Shown piece after piece: positions 24,101 to 35,900 of a stretch of DNA of 64,000 bases (positions are counted from its first letter, which is position 1; every line of letters begins with the position of its first letter). A program made the position numbers and the translations under genes. This DNA is from Rhopalosiphum padi. Its lineage: Eukaryota > Arthropoda > Insecta > Hemiptera > Aphididae. The notes below the pieces were generated by a model. That model did not search any database, was not told where the DNA came from, and saw only the letters and a program-made list of their open reading frames with translations. The DNA is taken from positions 51,548,748 to 51,612,747 of the forward strand of contig NC_083599.1 in NCBI RefSeq assembly GCF_020882245.1. The letters are read 5' to 3'.

Positions 24101-27100
24101 ATGATGATATATAGTGAATGTATTTGATCTACATATTCATTAAAATATTTTCTTAAAAACATAGCACTATCATTCTATATATTAACTTGGTTTAATTTGG
24201 GACCAAAGCCAACTATATAAGCACAAAAACAATACACATTTAAATATATCTATATTTTTATGTTTATAAATGATAAAAATACTAAATAATGTTTAAAATC
24301 TACTTTTTAATTATTAAGATTTTTATTCATTTTTAAGTAACACTTCATTTTTTTTAAAAAAATTGAAATAAATATACCAATATTGTTGTTTTATAATTTG
24401 TTAGCAAAATGTAATGTTGTTTTTTTCTTTTAATCATAATTCGTGTCAAATTAATCATTCAAAATATTGACAATTTCAAGGAAATAAAGATAATTACTTT
24501 TATAGAAAATAAATGATATCATTGCCTAGTACCTATGAGTTATTATATATAATAACAGACAATGATCAATATTTTTTTATTATTTGATTGCCTCATAAGG
24601 AGATTGACTAATGCCTAAAAAGAAACAAACGGACCTAAGTTATTTGATTTACAATAATGAAAAGCATTATGTTTTCAAAATCGGATTAATTTAATTCATC
24701 TATTTTTACATTCTGGATTATACATTTTATGTATCCCAGACTATGACTAAGCCACTAAGATAATATATTAGTAAGGTTATTTTTTCATATTTTTATGACC
24801 AGTACTTTTATGTCAAAATTTCCAGTAATACAAAAATTAATCATATTACATATATGGATTTTAAAAATAAAATAATAATCTATTATATTGTTATAAACTA
24901 TAAAAAAATTTAGGATATATATATAAATAGAGTTTAGAGCAATAATCACGTGGGTGTTTTATAATATATTATATTAAATACAAGATCTTATTTGCAATAT
25001 TTTATACTGTGAATACTTACAAAATTATTTTGATAAGATGATAATTTAACATACAATAAAAAAAAAACTAAATTAAGTTTGTACCTTATAAATAGAAATC
25101 AAATAAAATACATTAACATACTTTTATTAAATACTACTTTGTTTTTATTTTATTTATTTATTTGTTTTATAATATTATAAGAAAATATAAACCATTAACA
25201 TTTATGATACTTGGGTTTAATTGAGGTGAATATATTTATTTTTTAATCATACAATAATTTAGTTAATATTTAGATTTATGACAAAGTAATATTTTATGTA
25301 TAATTGTTATGTTTTATTTTATATTCAATTGTTGCTCAAATTAACTAGAATACTAGAATAAAACAATAAATTAAAGGGTTTTCTTGAATTAAATTATCTA
25401 ATATTTGACATTAATATAATGTTTATAAATATTACTGTTAACTATCAATTGGCGAGTGACATAGAAATCACTGATAAGCAAATTTTCACTTCGGGAGGAA
25501 AAACCTAAGAATGAAATTTTAATCATTTTAAAATTTTTTTTTTCGTTTTCGAAATCAAAATCCCTAGGTAGGACGAGGCATTGTCAATAATGAATAAAAT
25601 TTTCTGTGGTATATTTTGAGGCTTGGAATGTTCTTTAAGTAGTATAAACTAAAATGTGGAACTATAATGATTTTTTGTATGTACATATTTCATATAAATT
25701 GTGGAAGACTATGGATAATCGAGTTTACAGAATATAATAAAAGATTATAGATGCATTTTATAAATGGTGAATACTAATAAATTAAATAATTAATGGTTTG
25801 GTTGGATCCAGGCCCGGATTATTACAATCGTAGGCCCTAGGCAAAGCCGTAGCTGGAGGAGGGTCCATGGGTCCAGACCACCCAAGATATTTTTAAAAAT
25901 AGAAATATTTTATAGTGATGAATAAAGTTAATTGACTATAAATGTTCAGTATTTATATTTAAAAAAATTGTTGAACCCTTCCCTCCGAAATTTTTTTCAG
26001 TTGTAGTCTTGGCCCTAGGCACAGTGATTTAATTCCTATGCGCTTATACAGCACTGCGATGTCCAGTATTTAAATGGGTAATGGGTATCAAAACCTTCTA
26101 TTTAGAAGAGGAAGTGTTGAATTTTGACGTTAATCCTTTAAAAACAAAAAAAATCAAATCTAAACTTTTATATGATAATAATTTTAATAAACCTTAAAAA
26201 CAATTAATTTTACTCAGTCTATAAATATATAGAAAATTAAATTATTAAAACCATAAAAAAAAACTTATTTACACCAATTTGAATATTTCTTTATCCCTCG
26301 TATTTAAGTATTAAACAAGATAATTGTAACAAAAAAAATAGTAGCCAAACATTTTATTTTTGTAGGCCTCAAAAATGTTTGTAGGCCTTAGGCACAGTGC
26401 CTATGAGCTAAAACGGCCCTGGTTGGACCAATAAAAGTTCCTACAAAATATTACGATAATTATTAAAAATTAAAAAATATACCTTAACAACATTTATCAT
26501 AATGTATACATAAAAGTATGCTATAAATATAAATATAAATATAGTTTTAATCCTAATCCATGACTAAGATAGATTCAACATAACAATCTACGTCTTTTTA
26601 ATTATCTACGAAGTTAATACTAACAATTAACTAAATTAATAAAAAGCATAGGTAGGTATTTTAAAATATTGGTAGTATTTAAAAGAAATGTTTAAATATT
26701 AATTGAAATACAAATGATTAATTAAGACAGATGAATTTAATTTATATCATTGTATGCATACAGCATTAAAATATCTACTTTTTTTACAGAGCATAGGTAC
26801 AAATGTATAATAATTATAAAAATCATTAAATGGCATCATGTAGTAAATTATCAAGTACCAATAGTACTTAGAACATTAATTTGTTTTTAATACTACTTAA
26901 ACTTAATATGATATACAAATGTCTTATTAATACCTTCTTCTGTGTATTTATGCACAATCTACACAGAATCATGTCCTAGTCATCAAAGGCGTTATGCCGT
27001 TATCATTATACTAACAAAACAAGTATTTTATGTTTTATATATAAGTATATATACTTACTGACAATATACCAAAATGGAAAACGACAATAAATTGTAAACG

Positions 27101-27126
27101 ATGAATTGAATGTAATTTAAAATCAT
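21153..27126 (-). CDS. DNAJB11: DnaJ homolog subfamily B member 11 (ERdj3; ER co-chaperone), 6 exons, complete
   Basis: Exons in transcript order: 27126-27059, 24085-23701, 23621-23479, 23355-23154, 22737-22527, 21217-21153, with consistent phases. This gives 1074 nt, 357 residues, close to the 358 of the human protein. It is a soluble ER-lumen Hsp40 that delivers unfolded clients to BiP. Residues 1-22 (MILNYIQFIVYNLLSFSILV + YC) form a hydrophobic signal peptide. The J domain follows, with HPD at 54-56. Next come a short G/F-like segment (FASFFGDFGFHFDE), substrate-binding domain I, a cysteine module (Cys168/170 and CDEC at 192-195), the highly conserved GEGEP-type stretch AEGEPHIDGEPGDL, an N-L-T glycosylation site at Asn260, and the C-terminal signature KLYNGLDGY. 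There is no KDEL, as usual for this family. Exon 1 was found by phase, signal-peptide character and the GTAAGT donor, and an in-frame stop lies just upstream of its ATG. Intron 1 is 2.97 kb. Confidence 0.95.
21434..21645. mobile_element. Fold-back element, family B, short copy 2 (DNAJB11 intron)
   Basis: It starts TAAGAGGTTACGATATATCT followed by GCATGTGTTG, and ends GACATGCGGGAATCCTTTT, the same end words as the 20194 and 55407 copies but at about half the length. The central hairpin region is shortened. It sits in the last intron of DNAJB11. Confidence 0.65.
21813..22185. repeat. Possible degenerate DNA-transposon copy
   Basis: The left part reads TAGTGATACCAAACCCATAA, then a G-run and C-run (GAGGGGTGACCGCCCCC). 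The right part, reverse-complemented, begins CAGTGGCACAAAACTAAAAT, then GGGAGGGGGGC. The similar design of both ends suggests decayed inverted termini; flanks AATAGGCC and GGTAGGCA are only weakly alike. It lies in the last intron of DNAJB11. Confidence 0.35.
22307..22422. mobile_element. Small MITE-like inverted-repeat element
   Basis: Starts AGGGTGTTTCAGAATTTTTC and ends with the inverse TTCTGAAACATCCTT, so the ends share about 13 bp (GGTGTTTCAGAA) in inverted orientation over a 116-bp unit. There is no coding content. It lies in the last intron of DNAJB11. Target duplication is unclear. Confidence 0.5.
25809..26421. mobile_element. hAT-type MITE in DNAJB11 intron 1
   Basis: The left end CAGGCCCGGATTATTACAAT and the right end (reverse complement CAGGGCCGTTTTAGCTCATA) both start with CAGGSCCG. 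Close to each end there is also a TAGGCCYTAGGCA-type subterminal word. Flanks are GTTGGATC (25801-25808) and GTTGGACC (26422-26429), an 8-bp duplication with one mismatch. At 613 bp it carries no transposase. A second TAGGCACAGTG word inside (about 26016) duplicates the right-end word and hints at internal rearrangement. Confidence 0.75.
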
Positions 27127-27407
27127 TTTATATAATTAATCGTTGTGCAACAATAAAACCAATAAGACAACGAGATAGGTTTACCAGTGACTAGAAATTA
27201 AAAATCGTCAAACAGGTATTTTACTATATTCCTAACGAATCAATAACTTAAATTTGATCATACATAAATCCATTTTAACAACTTTACGTTTCACACACGA
27301 ACACTTTCCGCGAAGTATAAAATGATTCAATTTTAACAATGTCTGACTCGTTTTCAAATAATATACGCGTTGTGTCAACCTCCGGTTGATATTGTAATCA
27401 TAAGTAA

Positions 27408-27426
27408 TGTGGGCGATTTTGATTGG
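27408..27426 (-). promoter_or_regulatory. ER stress response element-like site upstream of DNAJB11
   Basis: Read on the minus strand the site is CCAAT, nine bases (CAAAATCGC), then CCACA. The ERSE consensus is CCAAT-N9-CCACG, bound by NF-Y plus ATF6/XBP1 in vertebrates, so spacing and orientation match and only the last base differs. It lies about 280-300 bp upstream of the DNAJB11 start codon on the same strand, where a promoter is expected. The motif is seen directly; function in this species is inferred. Confidence 0.55.
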
Positions 27427-27519
27427 CTGGTTGGTGTTTATTCCTCCGGTCATTCCGTATCACACGGTTGTACGACTTGCTTATAAAAACGAATTACATG
27501 TTTGCACGATATCGTTGTG

Positions 27520-27539
27520 CGTGGAAGAAAAATTATTGG
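27520..27539 (-). promoter_or_regulatory. Second ERSE-like site with 10-bp spacing
   Basis: On the minus strand: CCAAT, ten bases, then CCACG. The CCACG half-site is exact, but the spacing is one base longer than the ERSE consensus. It lies about 400 bp upstream of the DNAJB11 ATG. The spacing error may make it non-functional, or the pair may act together with the 27408 site. Confidence 0.35.
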
Positions 27540-27620
27540 AACTACCTCCAAACGACCAGCACGAAAATACGAAATTCAAGCGAATGGCCGAATGACTTGA
27601 CAGTTATTAATAATTAACTT

Positions 27621-28450
27621 AATGTACCTACCTAGCTTATAATTCATTTTTACAAAAAAAGTTACATAAATAAGCATACCTAGACGCGTCTTGACCTTTT
27701 TCGTTAGTTGTGTACAAGCTCAATATAATATGAACATACCTAACACCTGCAGCTGGCAATTAGGAGTTTGAACTACACATTTTTGGAAAGAAAAATATCA
27801 TAACCTGATTCAAATTTTCACAATACAGGTTTTTTTGGAGCATTATGAATTCGTGATATAAATAGGTAATAACTTGTAATATTTTAAAATTGTTTTACCT
27901 ACGTATTTACCTATTTAAATTATATAAATGGGTATACATATTATAAATTCATTATTATACCTATACGTTAACATTTTAGATTCTCGTGAATTATATATAT
28001 ATATAAACTACTTGTACTGTGTTAGGTACTACCTATTCAATTCTTAAACCTTGGCTATTAAAATTGAAGACTATACTTATAGGTACATATTTCACTTCAA
28101 AATAGTATTTGTACATTTTTATAATATTTTAAGAATCTTGTAAAATTTGAACTATGAATGTAACTAGCTATATAAAAAAAAAGGTGAATTTTTTCCCAGT
28201 TTTATTTAACTGTATAATATAAATAATTTTGAAAAAAAATAATTTAAGATTGAATACTTATTACAACCGTATCATATACTTATTATACATAATTTCTGCT
28301 TAATATTAACTTTCAAAGTTTTATGACTCGTGACGTTTTTCAATCAATGAAAATAATATGATGGCAAACAAAAAATTGTTTTAACACATAAAAAATAACT
28401 TTATTAAGGATAAAAGCTTCATATTATTATATTATAACAGTATAACTGAA
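27621..28450. other. Non-coding AT-rich stretch
   Basis: Nothing recognised between the DNAJB11 promoter region and the next GC-richer island. Confidence 0.5.
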
Positions 28451-28469
28451 TGTAATACAATTATTTATT

Positions 28470-28850
28470 CTGATATTCCGCAAATGCCGTTTGCAGTGTC
28501 TAGACTTTGCTTTTCAAAATGGTATGAAATCGAACAAAAACCGGTTGACTTGACGACGTTGCGGTTCTTTTTTGGGTGCAACGCACGCCCTGGCTGCTGC
28601 ATTAGACCGAACAGCACGTGCCCAACATAGAAATTAAAATTGAAAATACGACCATACTATACGGCTGCTGCGGAGTTAAAGGCAGAGCCGTGCAAAAGAC
28701 GGGGCAATTTCCAAAGGGTGGCAAAAAAGTCCTTATTGTAGTCTTACTTTTGAAGGTGGTGCGATACTGGGCACGATTTGTTCCGGTCGAATCTATTAAA
28801 TTTGCTCAGCGAATAAACTTTATGAGCAAGCTTACCGTCAGCTAGTTTGC
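28470..28850. other. GC-rich island of unknown role
   Basis: A stretch of about 380 bp with CpG content similar to the GMPPA and DNAJB11 promoters. It holds a 75-codon plus-strand frame (28618-28845) that I do not recognise; its start lies next to a CACGTG box at 28615-28620. It could be a promoter with a first non-coding exon, or old inserted sequence. A possible minus-strand donor (CG|GTAAGC) lies at the right edge. Confidence 0.35.
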
Positions 28851-30285
28851 CTAGTTTGTTAAAATTGAATTGATCTGTTTTAATTTTAAATTTGGAATAC
28901 CTAAAAAGTTCGAAACAGTAAACCAGAAAACGATCGATCGGTGATGATGAACTTATACATTATGAAAGACGGAGCTGCAAGACGAACGCAATAGAAGAGT
29001 ACTATTTGTATTATATTTGTATATTTACATAGAAACTGTCCTGTTCCACCACTTAAAAATGTATGTGTAATATACTAATATGTAATTAGAAAATATAATA
29101 TTTCACATTAATGAAGAATACATCGGATGACACATCGATGTATTATAACACTGTTTGTCTATCCTAAATCAACTCACCATTAATTTATTAGGTAAAGGTA
29201 TAAACTAGAGTTTAAAAAATTGGCAAGCAACTGTCCAGACATCCTTCAATATATATTATATAATAATATATATATTATATTTCTATCGAAGACCGAGTCA
29301 TGAAATCGTCATTCGACCCGAAAAATAACTGTTCAGTTAAAATCTTAGGTCTACATTGGAACCCAGTAGTAATACGGTGCGTTTTTAAACTAGTAAATCA
29401 GGTGACACAAATGTTGCTCAGTAAAAATATTTTGTTGTCTAATTGACTTTATTTTTAAATATTGGACAAAATGAAATGATTCTATAATGCAAAATATATT
29501 GGCTATTTATTTTGAGAATTTTTTTTCGCCTAGTAAAAATTCCTTAAAACATGCACGAGTATGAGTGTATAACAATATAAATATCTAGTAAATTATTACA
29601 TTTTAATAGTATTACAACATTAAATTACAAACAAAAATTTCTTTATAGTTGTCTGTTGGTAATTTAATAGTTTTGTTCCCGGTAGGTAGTTTTAACCAGA
29701 ACTTATGTTTATTAACGCTATTATATTGTGAATTCATTATAAAATTATTAATTATTAATTTTATAATGAAATCACTTAAAAATAATGTATTGGGTGATAT
29801 GTACGAGTAATTTATTTTTTGGAAAATACACTTTTCGGTCTTTCACAGTCCCACTTTAATCTTTGATAATTAACGTTATTTTTATTTTTTAGAATAAATA
29901 TTGAAATATTCGTATTCATTTACTTAATAATTGTTAGTACTTTAACAGTTAATAGTTTAATACAATGATACGGACGCCGTATTGACAAATATGAAATTAC
30001 AATGACAGGTTTCTTATCTATTTTTTTTAATTAGTTTTTTTATATTTCAATTTATTATTTTAAGCATAAATACAATTTTTTAATTTTCAAAAAATTTTGT
30101 TTTTTGTTCAATTTTTTGAAAACCGGTTTTTTATTTATTATAATCATAAAATGTTTCAGCACAAAGAATGCTATTACAAGTAATTATTTTTTACAACTAA
30201 TTGAATTATACTAGGTACATGAATTATTTATATTGATACAGTTGAGTAAATTATAGTTATAGTATAAGTGTAAAATGTATTCTTC
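28851..30285. other. Non-coding stretch with a perfect hairpin
   Basis: AT-rich, no exon recognised. It includes the palindrome at 29733-29770, listed separately, and a TATA-rich palindromic run at 29250-29285. Confidence 0.5.
29733..29770. repeat. AT palindrome (15-bp perfect stem)
   Basis: The arm TTCATTATAAAATTA (29733-29747) is followed by an eight-base loop and its exact reverse complement (29756-29770). It is AT-only apart from the C/G pair, so it may be a chance structure in this composition or the core of a degraded element. Confidence 0.5.
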
Positions 30286-30287
30286 TA

Positions 30288-30500
30288 TTAGTCTTCTGAT
30301 GATGAATCTTCGCTATCTGTTAGTAGAATGTCCTGAGGGAGTTGAGGCCGCAGATGTCTGTTGGGTGTTTTTTCCCTAGGTTGTAGTGACGGGCTCCGTC
30401 CGAATTTTTAAGATTGGCGTGGAAGTTTTTGAATTGCGTCTTTATCCATGCGTTAATGAATGGTATACCCGTATCGTTGTGGATTTGACCGGTTTTTTCT
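30288..30500 (-). pseudogene. Non-LTR retrotransposon reverse-transcriptase C-terminal remnant (Jockey/CR1-like)
   Basis: The minus strand reads IHNDTGIPFINAWIKTQFKN and continues FHANLKNSDGARHYN. One frame over, it reads PNRHLRPQLPQDILLTDSED followed by a serine/acid tail and a stop. This order resembles the extreme C-terminus of Jockey/CR1-type polymerases, which commonly ends in an R-R/H-L-x-R-x-x-P-x-D-(I/L)-L motif. A frameshift sits at an A-run (about 30370). Everything upstream is missing, as in 5'-truncated copies. The assignment rests on motif style only. Confidence 0.5.
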
Positions 30501-32695
30501 GAAATGTATTATTTTAATATTCTTCAATTTTTCGATATTTTCTGAAGTTCTGGGAAAAACCCGTTTTCCCGAATTTTTCCGACATTTTGATCTCTATCAA
30601 ATACTGCATAATAATTTGTGATAGTATAAAGTATAAATATATATACATATTTACTACCACTTACCAGGATAAGCATATAGCGTTTTATACTTATTAGTTT
30701 ATTATTACTCATACAGATACACGATATATATATAATATTATATATATATTATACTTGTTTATATATGTACCTATTTTACCTTATTTACTCTGTAATTATT
30801 ACAATTGATATTTGATATTACATATCTAAATTAAATTTAAATTACCTTTTAAATATATATTTTATTCATAAAGAAATATATTCAATTAACTAATATTAAA
30901 CAACATCAATCATTATATTATAAAATATATAAATAAAATATACACGTTTTTATATTATTGACGTAGGTGTACAGACTACCGGTGTAATTATATAAGTTTC
31001 AAACGTAGTAATAACAATATTTTCCATCAAAATAAATTCTGAACAAAGTCTACGTATAACTAAATAGTATTTAAAAGTTTTCGGTAAATTTTTTTAAACT
31101 TATTTAATTTAATTATCTCGGGTTGTATAAGAAATTCATTAATTTTCTGTTTAGATTCTATAATTTAATAGATCGATCACTGGCCGTTAAATCATGAATA
31201 CAGTATTGGTTTATTAATAAATTGTTCGACGAATTAAAATGTAACCCATAATTAGAATATGTATTATTTTTTATGCTGGAAGTAAATTTGATGTAGATAA
31301 TAATTTTACTGTATACTTATCTAATAAATACCACGTTTGGTCCACTAGGTCTATCAGTGCTTGTGATATATTTGTGACATATTTGCGCCCTTGTACATTT
31401 TTACCCCTCCCCCCCTTCCACACAACTGTATCACTTGGGTTCCAAACAAGATATAGATGCATGAATGTTAATTAAATTATTTTAGTTATTGTATTTAAAT
31501 GTGTTAACAAACTAATCTTTTTACATTATTTTAATTCAAATTTAATTCTTAAAAAATAAAAATTAACAAATGGTAATAGATAGTTAATTCTTAATACCTA
31601 TACCAGAACTAGATATTTCAATTTTTAAATGTAACTATTTTATTAAAACCTAGGTTACAATTTTTATTAATATAAGTAAATTTATTTAATTTTGTATAGT
31701 GACAATAATAAATAACTGTACTGTAGAATTTCTTCTAGAACTTCCTTTCACGATCTTATAAAATACAAATGATTAAATCTGTAATATTGCACTTTTAATA
31801 TAGTCTATTATAGTTATCATACCGTAAGTCTTGTTTCACAGCCACGCGTAATGATACTCTGCATTTTTTGAAGTCAAATTCGTACGCGCTGTCGACATGA
31901 TCACTTACGGCTTTTTAGTTTTAATTTCATAACATATAATTTCTAACTTATAAACTTATATGTAACTTTCATAAAAAAAATGTAAAATACTTACACAAAA
32001 ACCTACATTTATTTATATATTTTTATAATATATACCTTCTATAGTGCCCAAATGTATTATGATTTTGTGACCAAACGTGTCACATTTTAAGATAAAATAG
32101 TAAATACCTAAAAGTTGTGTGACTTTTTTTATAATTGCATTGCTGTGTGTGATCGCTCATTTGTATTCAGCTGGTATATATATATATATATATATATACT
32201 ATATATAATACATATCTACAGGCTATACTGCTATAACATTAAAAACTTTATAAAAAAATTCTAAACAATTTATCCTGTTATGGAATTGATACATTAAGCC
32301 GTACTTAATTTAATTTTTCAAAGTTTTTACTCGTATGAGAATCTCAAAAGAAATATCTCACATGCATTTTTATAAACAACAGTATCAATATTTTATAATT
32401 TATAATTTTGTATACATGATAAATTCAATTTATATTTATCTTTGTAAGTAAACCTAGACAATAGATACCTTAAATGGCTAGTTTAACTGTGTTCGTAAAT
32501 GTTATAGGTGTATTATCATAATATTAAATATAATATTATGTATATTGTATATTATATTATATCATAAATAATACTCATGTCTTGCCTCGATTATAATTAT
32601 GACGAGGGGAAAGGGAAGATACTTTATTTAAGAATTACGTATACTTATGTAAATCCTGCCAATTTGCCCGTATAGTTATAACTGTTGTTATTATG
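30501..32695. other. Non-coding AT-rich stretch
   Basis: Contains a (TA)n run at about 32175-32200 and a 63-codon minus frame at 31271-31462 that spans a C-run and matches no family I know. No splice-flanked exon found. Confidence 0.5.
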
Positions 32696-32699
32696 CACC

Positions 32700-32904
32700 C
32701 ACTGCCTATTCTAGAGCATGAAAACGACGATGGCCGAAAGCGCACCCAGCTATATCTCAACGCACCGCGGTTGGGTGTGTACGAAATTCGTTGTCAAGGC
32801 GCTGTACTGCCGCTGCTGTCGTCGCGTTCAGTCAACGTGTTGGACGTGCACAAGTCCATCGTCTGTTGAAGCACTATCGTGGAAAATTTCAAACTTAAAC
32901 CATG
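32700..32904 (+). other. GC-rich island; candidate non-coding first exon
   Basis: This is the most GC-rich 200 bp of the right half of the window. It includes an initiator-like TCAGT at 32828-32832 and ends in a usable donor (CATG|GTAATT, exon end 32904). An open frame of 65 codons (32718-32915) is rich in C, R, S and T and is not recognised. If spliced to the 61710 acceptor the frame would not continue, so it would have to be 5' UTR. The link to the downstream gene is a hypothesis. Confidence 0.35.
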
Positions 32905-32915
32905 GTAATTTATAA

Positions 32916-35900
32916 TATATTACGAAAAAAAATATTATTAATAATATATATTATTAAGTAGGATATATTTTCTTTAAACATAATTACAGTGTGTTCATTG
33001 ATAAATAATTAGGTAATTAATATTAAAATTTAAAACTGAAATATTAATTTTTGATATATTATAAAATATAATACATCTATACAATATACGAGTACATACA
33101 ATAATAATATGATTATGATAAGTAATAACTTAGAAAAAAACTTGAAATAAATAAAACTATCATTTATTACTAAAAAAAAAACCTGTTGATTGAAAACCAA
33201 AATTTTGCATTTTATTTTAAACTGTACCTCCTCCCTCGAGTATTATTATTATTTTTTTTTATTAACAATTCCAAATTAAATCATTCACTTTTTTATCAGA
33301 TGAATACTTATGTAAAAAATATTTACACTTATGTTTTTCAATCTTTAATTATTTAGTGCCTAAAACAATGAGATTTTACATACAAATTAAATGAAACTTT
33401 ACATTAAAATTTTTTATTTTATGTTCTATTAAATTACTGTCTCATTCAATGTATGTTTTTATTTTTATAATTTGGTTATTTTTTAAAAAAAAATGTCTTT
33501 ATTGCTCACACTAATTTAGGTATATTATTTTTAATAATTATTAATTTTTTTTTTATTGAACATACCTATATACCTTATTTATCATGTGTGTGTGTGTTAA
33601 CACAATAATGTATCAAATAATTAGATAGACACCTGTTGGTTTTTAAATGTTAGATAATTTATAATGGGATACTAGGAAGAGCGATTTAAAATTCAAACCT
33701 CAATCTCATTAATCAATAATTAAGTAAATCTTAATATTGTTTACTTGATAAAATTTTCAATAATAGACTTATTTTTTTATTTAGTTTAATTGGTTAGTGT
33801 AACTTTTTTGGTTCTTGTATTATGTTTATTTAATAGTAATTTATTCTATAAATACTTTATTATATTATATAATATCCATGTGGTATGTATAATATAATAA
33901 TATGTAGTATTGTATCGTATACTTAGGGAGTATTTTTTATTTGTTATGAGTACATAATATATAGCTTGTTAGCATAATTATTATTTTTATTTCAAAAAAA
34001 TTGACAACAGTTTCATTAAATTTACAATTTACAAAAGACACGTCATATTATACTATCCATTTTTTTTTTAACTGATAGACTTTTCAATATGATTTCCATG
34101 TCATATCATGGACAAATTATAATTAATATTTTGTTTTCAAAGAATATTATAGATTTTAAGCTATTGATATTTTAATTTTAAGTTGCATAGAATTTTTTAT
34201 TATTTCACTATTTATTGTGGTGCACAATTTACATAAAATATATAATATTATGATTAAATAAAAAAAAAAAATTTTAAATTTCTGTTCGAAAATGTTGTGT
34301 TAATTTTTTTCATGGAATCTTACGGAACTATCAAAGTACCGTAATTTGTATTTTTTGGGGGTCTACCAGGGAGTCAAAGTTTACTAAGTAAATATTGAGG
34401 GTGACTAAGAAATGTGTACTGCTTACACGAATATTATGACGTATATTAATATATGTAAATCATTTATTATAAATTAAATTTTTTCGTTAAAACCTACTTT
34501 AAAAATAAATTAATCAAGCCTAAATTAATTCTAAATTATTAACAGTAGAACAATTTAAAAAAGTTTTAGTATGAATATTATATCGAATTATTAAGTTGTT
34601 TTGTAAGGATATACAGCTATAATATTATAACTATCAATTTAATATATAAAAATATTTTAAAATTACTACAATAACAATCTACATATAATCTTGTATTACA
34701 TTTTAAAGTTTTTGACTTAGACTAAAATATTTTATCAACACTTAAAAAAATACTGCAAATTTATATAAATATAGCCTAAAATAAGTATAAATATTTTGAA
34801 AATGGTATTGTGTATTGAAAATTATAATTTAAGTAATAGTGAAATGTTCCAAGTTTCTACTATTATTATTTTTTGAATTATGACAAAACATAATTTTGTT
34901 GAAAAACAAAATAAGTTATTTGAAGATAAATCATTATTATATTTACGTAAGAATATCCAATGTCTTGTCTAAACTTGAATTTCAATCATTCATTAAAAAT
35001 GTTTGTTTGTGGATTTACGCCAAACATTTTTTTAAAATTACAATAGAATAAACATAGGTGAATTTTTATATTCAAATTTCTTGTACTTGGTATTTAAATT
35101 AATAATATGTGTATAATATTTGTATAAATACAAAATAGGTTTTAATTTTTTGTGATTTTGATGAATACAGTAAAATTTTTAATTTTAAATCATTATACAT
35201 TTACATAAAAATTGTGAGAATTCATTTTTGATATTTTTTTAATTTGGCTATCCACAGCTTAAATGAAACCTTGTATTAAATTTTTAAGTTTTTTTTACTC
35301 ATAAACAAAATATTACCTTACATAAATTGAAAAATAGAAATAAAAAGGAGTGTTAAATGTTTATTACATCACAAAGAGTATTTCGAAAATTATATTATGT
35401 CTAATAATGTTAATATAAATATTTAGAGTACATTTTTATTCTCAAAAACCGTTATAAATTAGGTACATTAAAAAAAAAAAAAATAAAAAATAAAAACATT
35501 TATTATTATTAGACATTTTTCTTTAAGTTGAAAATTATAGTATTTGTACTGTTCTGAAAAGTGATAACATTATACAAATTATTCTAAAACAATTACATAA
35601 CCATTGCTCCGCTTAGGAAACTAAAACTGCAATTTAATCAATAAAATGTGTTTCAATTTTTTCTATTACATAGTAATCGAAACGTTTTTTAATTATTATT
35701 ATTTGGTTCTTATTTATTTGCGTCCCATCTATGTAGAAACAAGTTGTACTAGTAAAAAATAATGCTTTATGTAAAAGTGCAATTGTATACAAATAGTATG
35801 AGCTTTGTTGCACTATAATGATAAAAATAAATACATCTTTTATAGACAGTTTAATGTAGAAATTTATATCAAGAGGGCTTGATCTCGACAGTGTAAATGT

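Larger units (their letters stand above)
27127..27620 (-). promoter_or_regulatory. Probable 5' UTR and promoter of DNAJB11
   Basis: G+C and CpG are raised relative to flanks from about 27270 to 27600. Two overlapping frames on the plus strand here (27407-27617) have no family resemblance and are probably by-products of the composition shift. The transcription start cannot be placed from sequence alone. Confidence 0.5.

Noticed and set aside
24086..24162. Upstream extension of the DNAJB11 J-domain frame to an ATG at 24162 (MFLRKYFNEYV...)
   Set aside because: The segment is intronic. A splice acceptor lies at 24086-24087, and a phase-matched signal-peptide exon with a GTAAGT donor exists at 27059-27126. 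The extension lacks a signal-peptide shape.
27407..27617. Two overlapping plus-strand frames starting MWAILIGW and MAGWCLF
   Set aside because: They overlap in two frames, have no homology I recognise, and lie in the likely promoter of DNAJB11, where higher G+C lengthens frames by chance.
28618..28845. 75-codon frame KTGQFPKGGKKVL in the GC-rich island
   Set aside because: Not called as a gene because there is no recognisable domain, no splice-supported continuation, and a competing promoter explanation.
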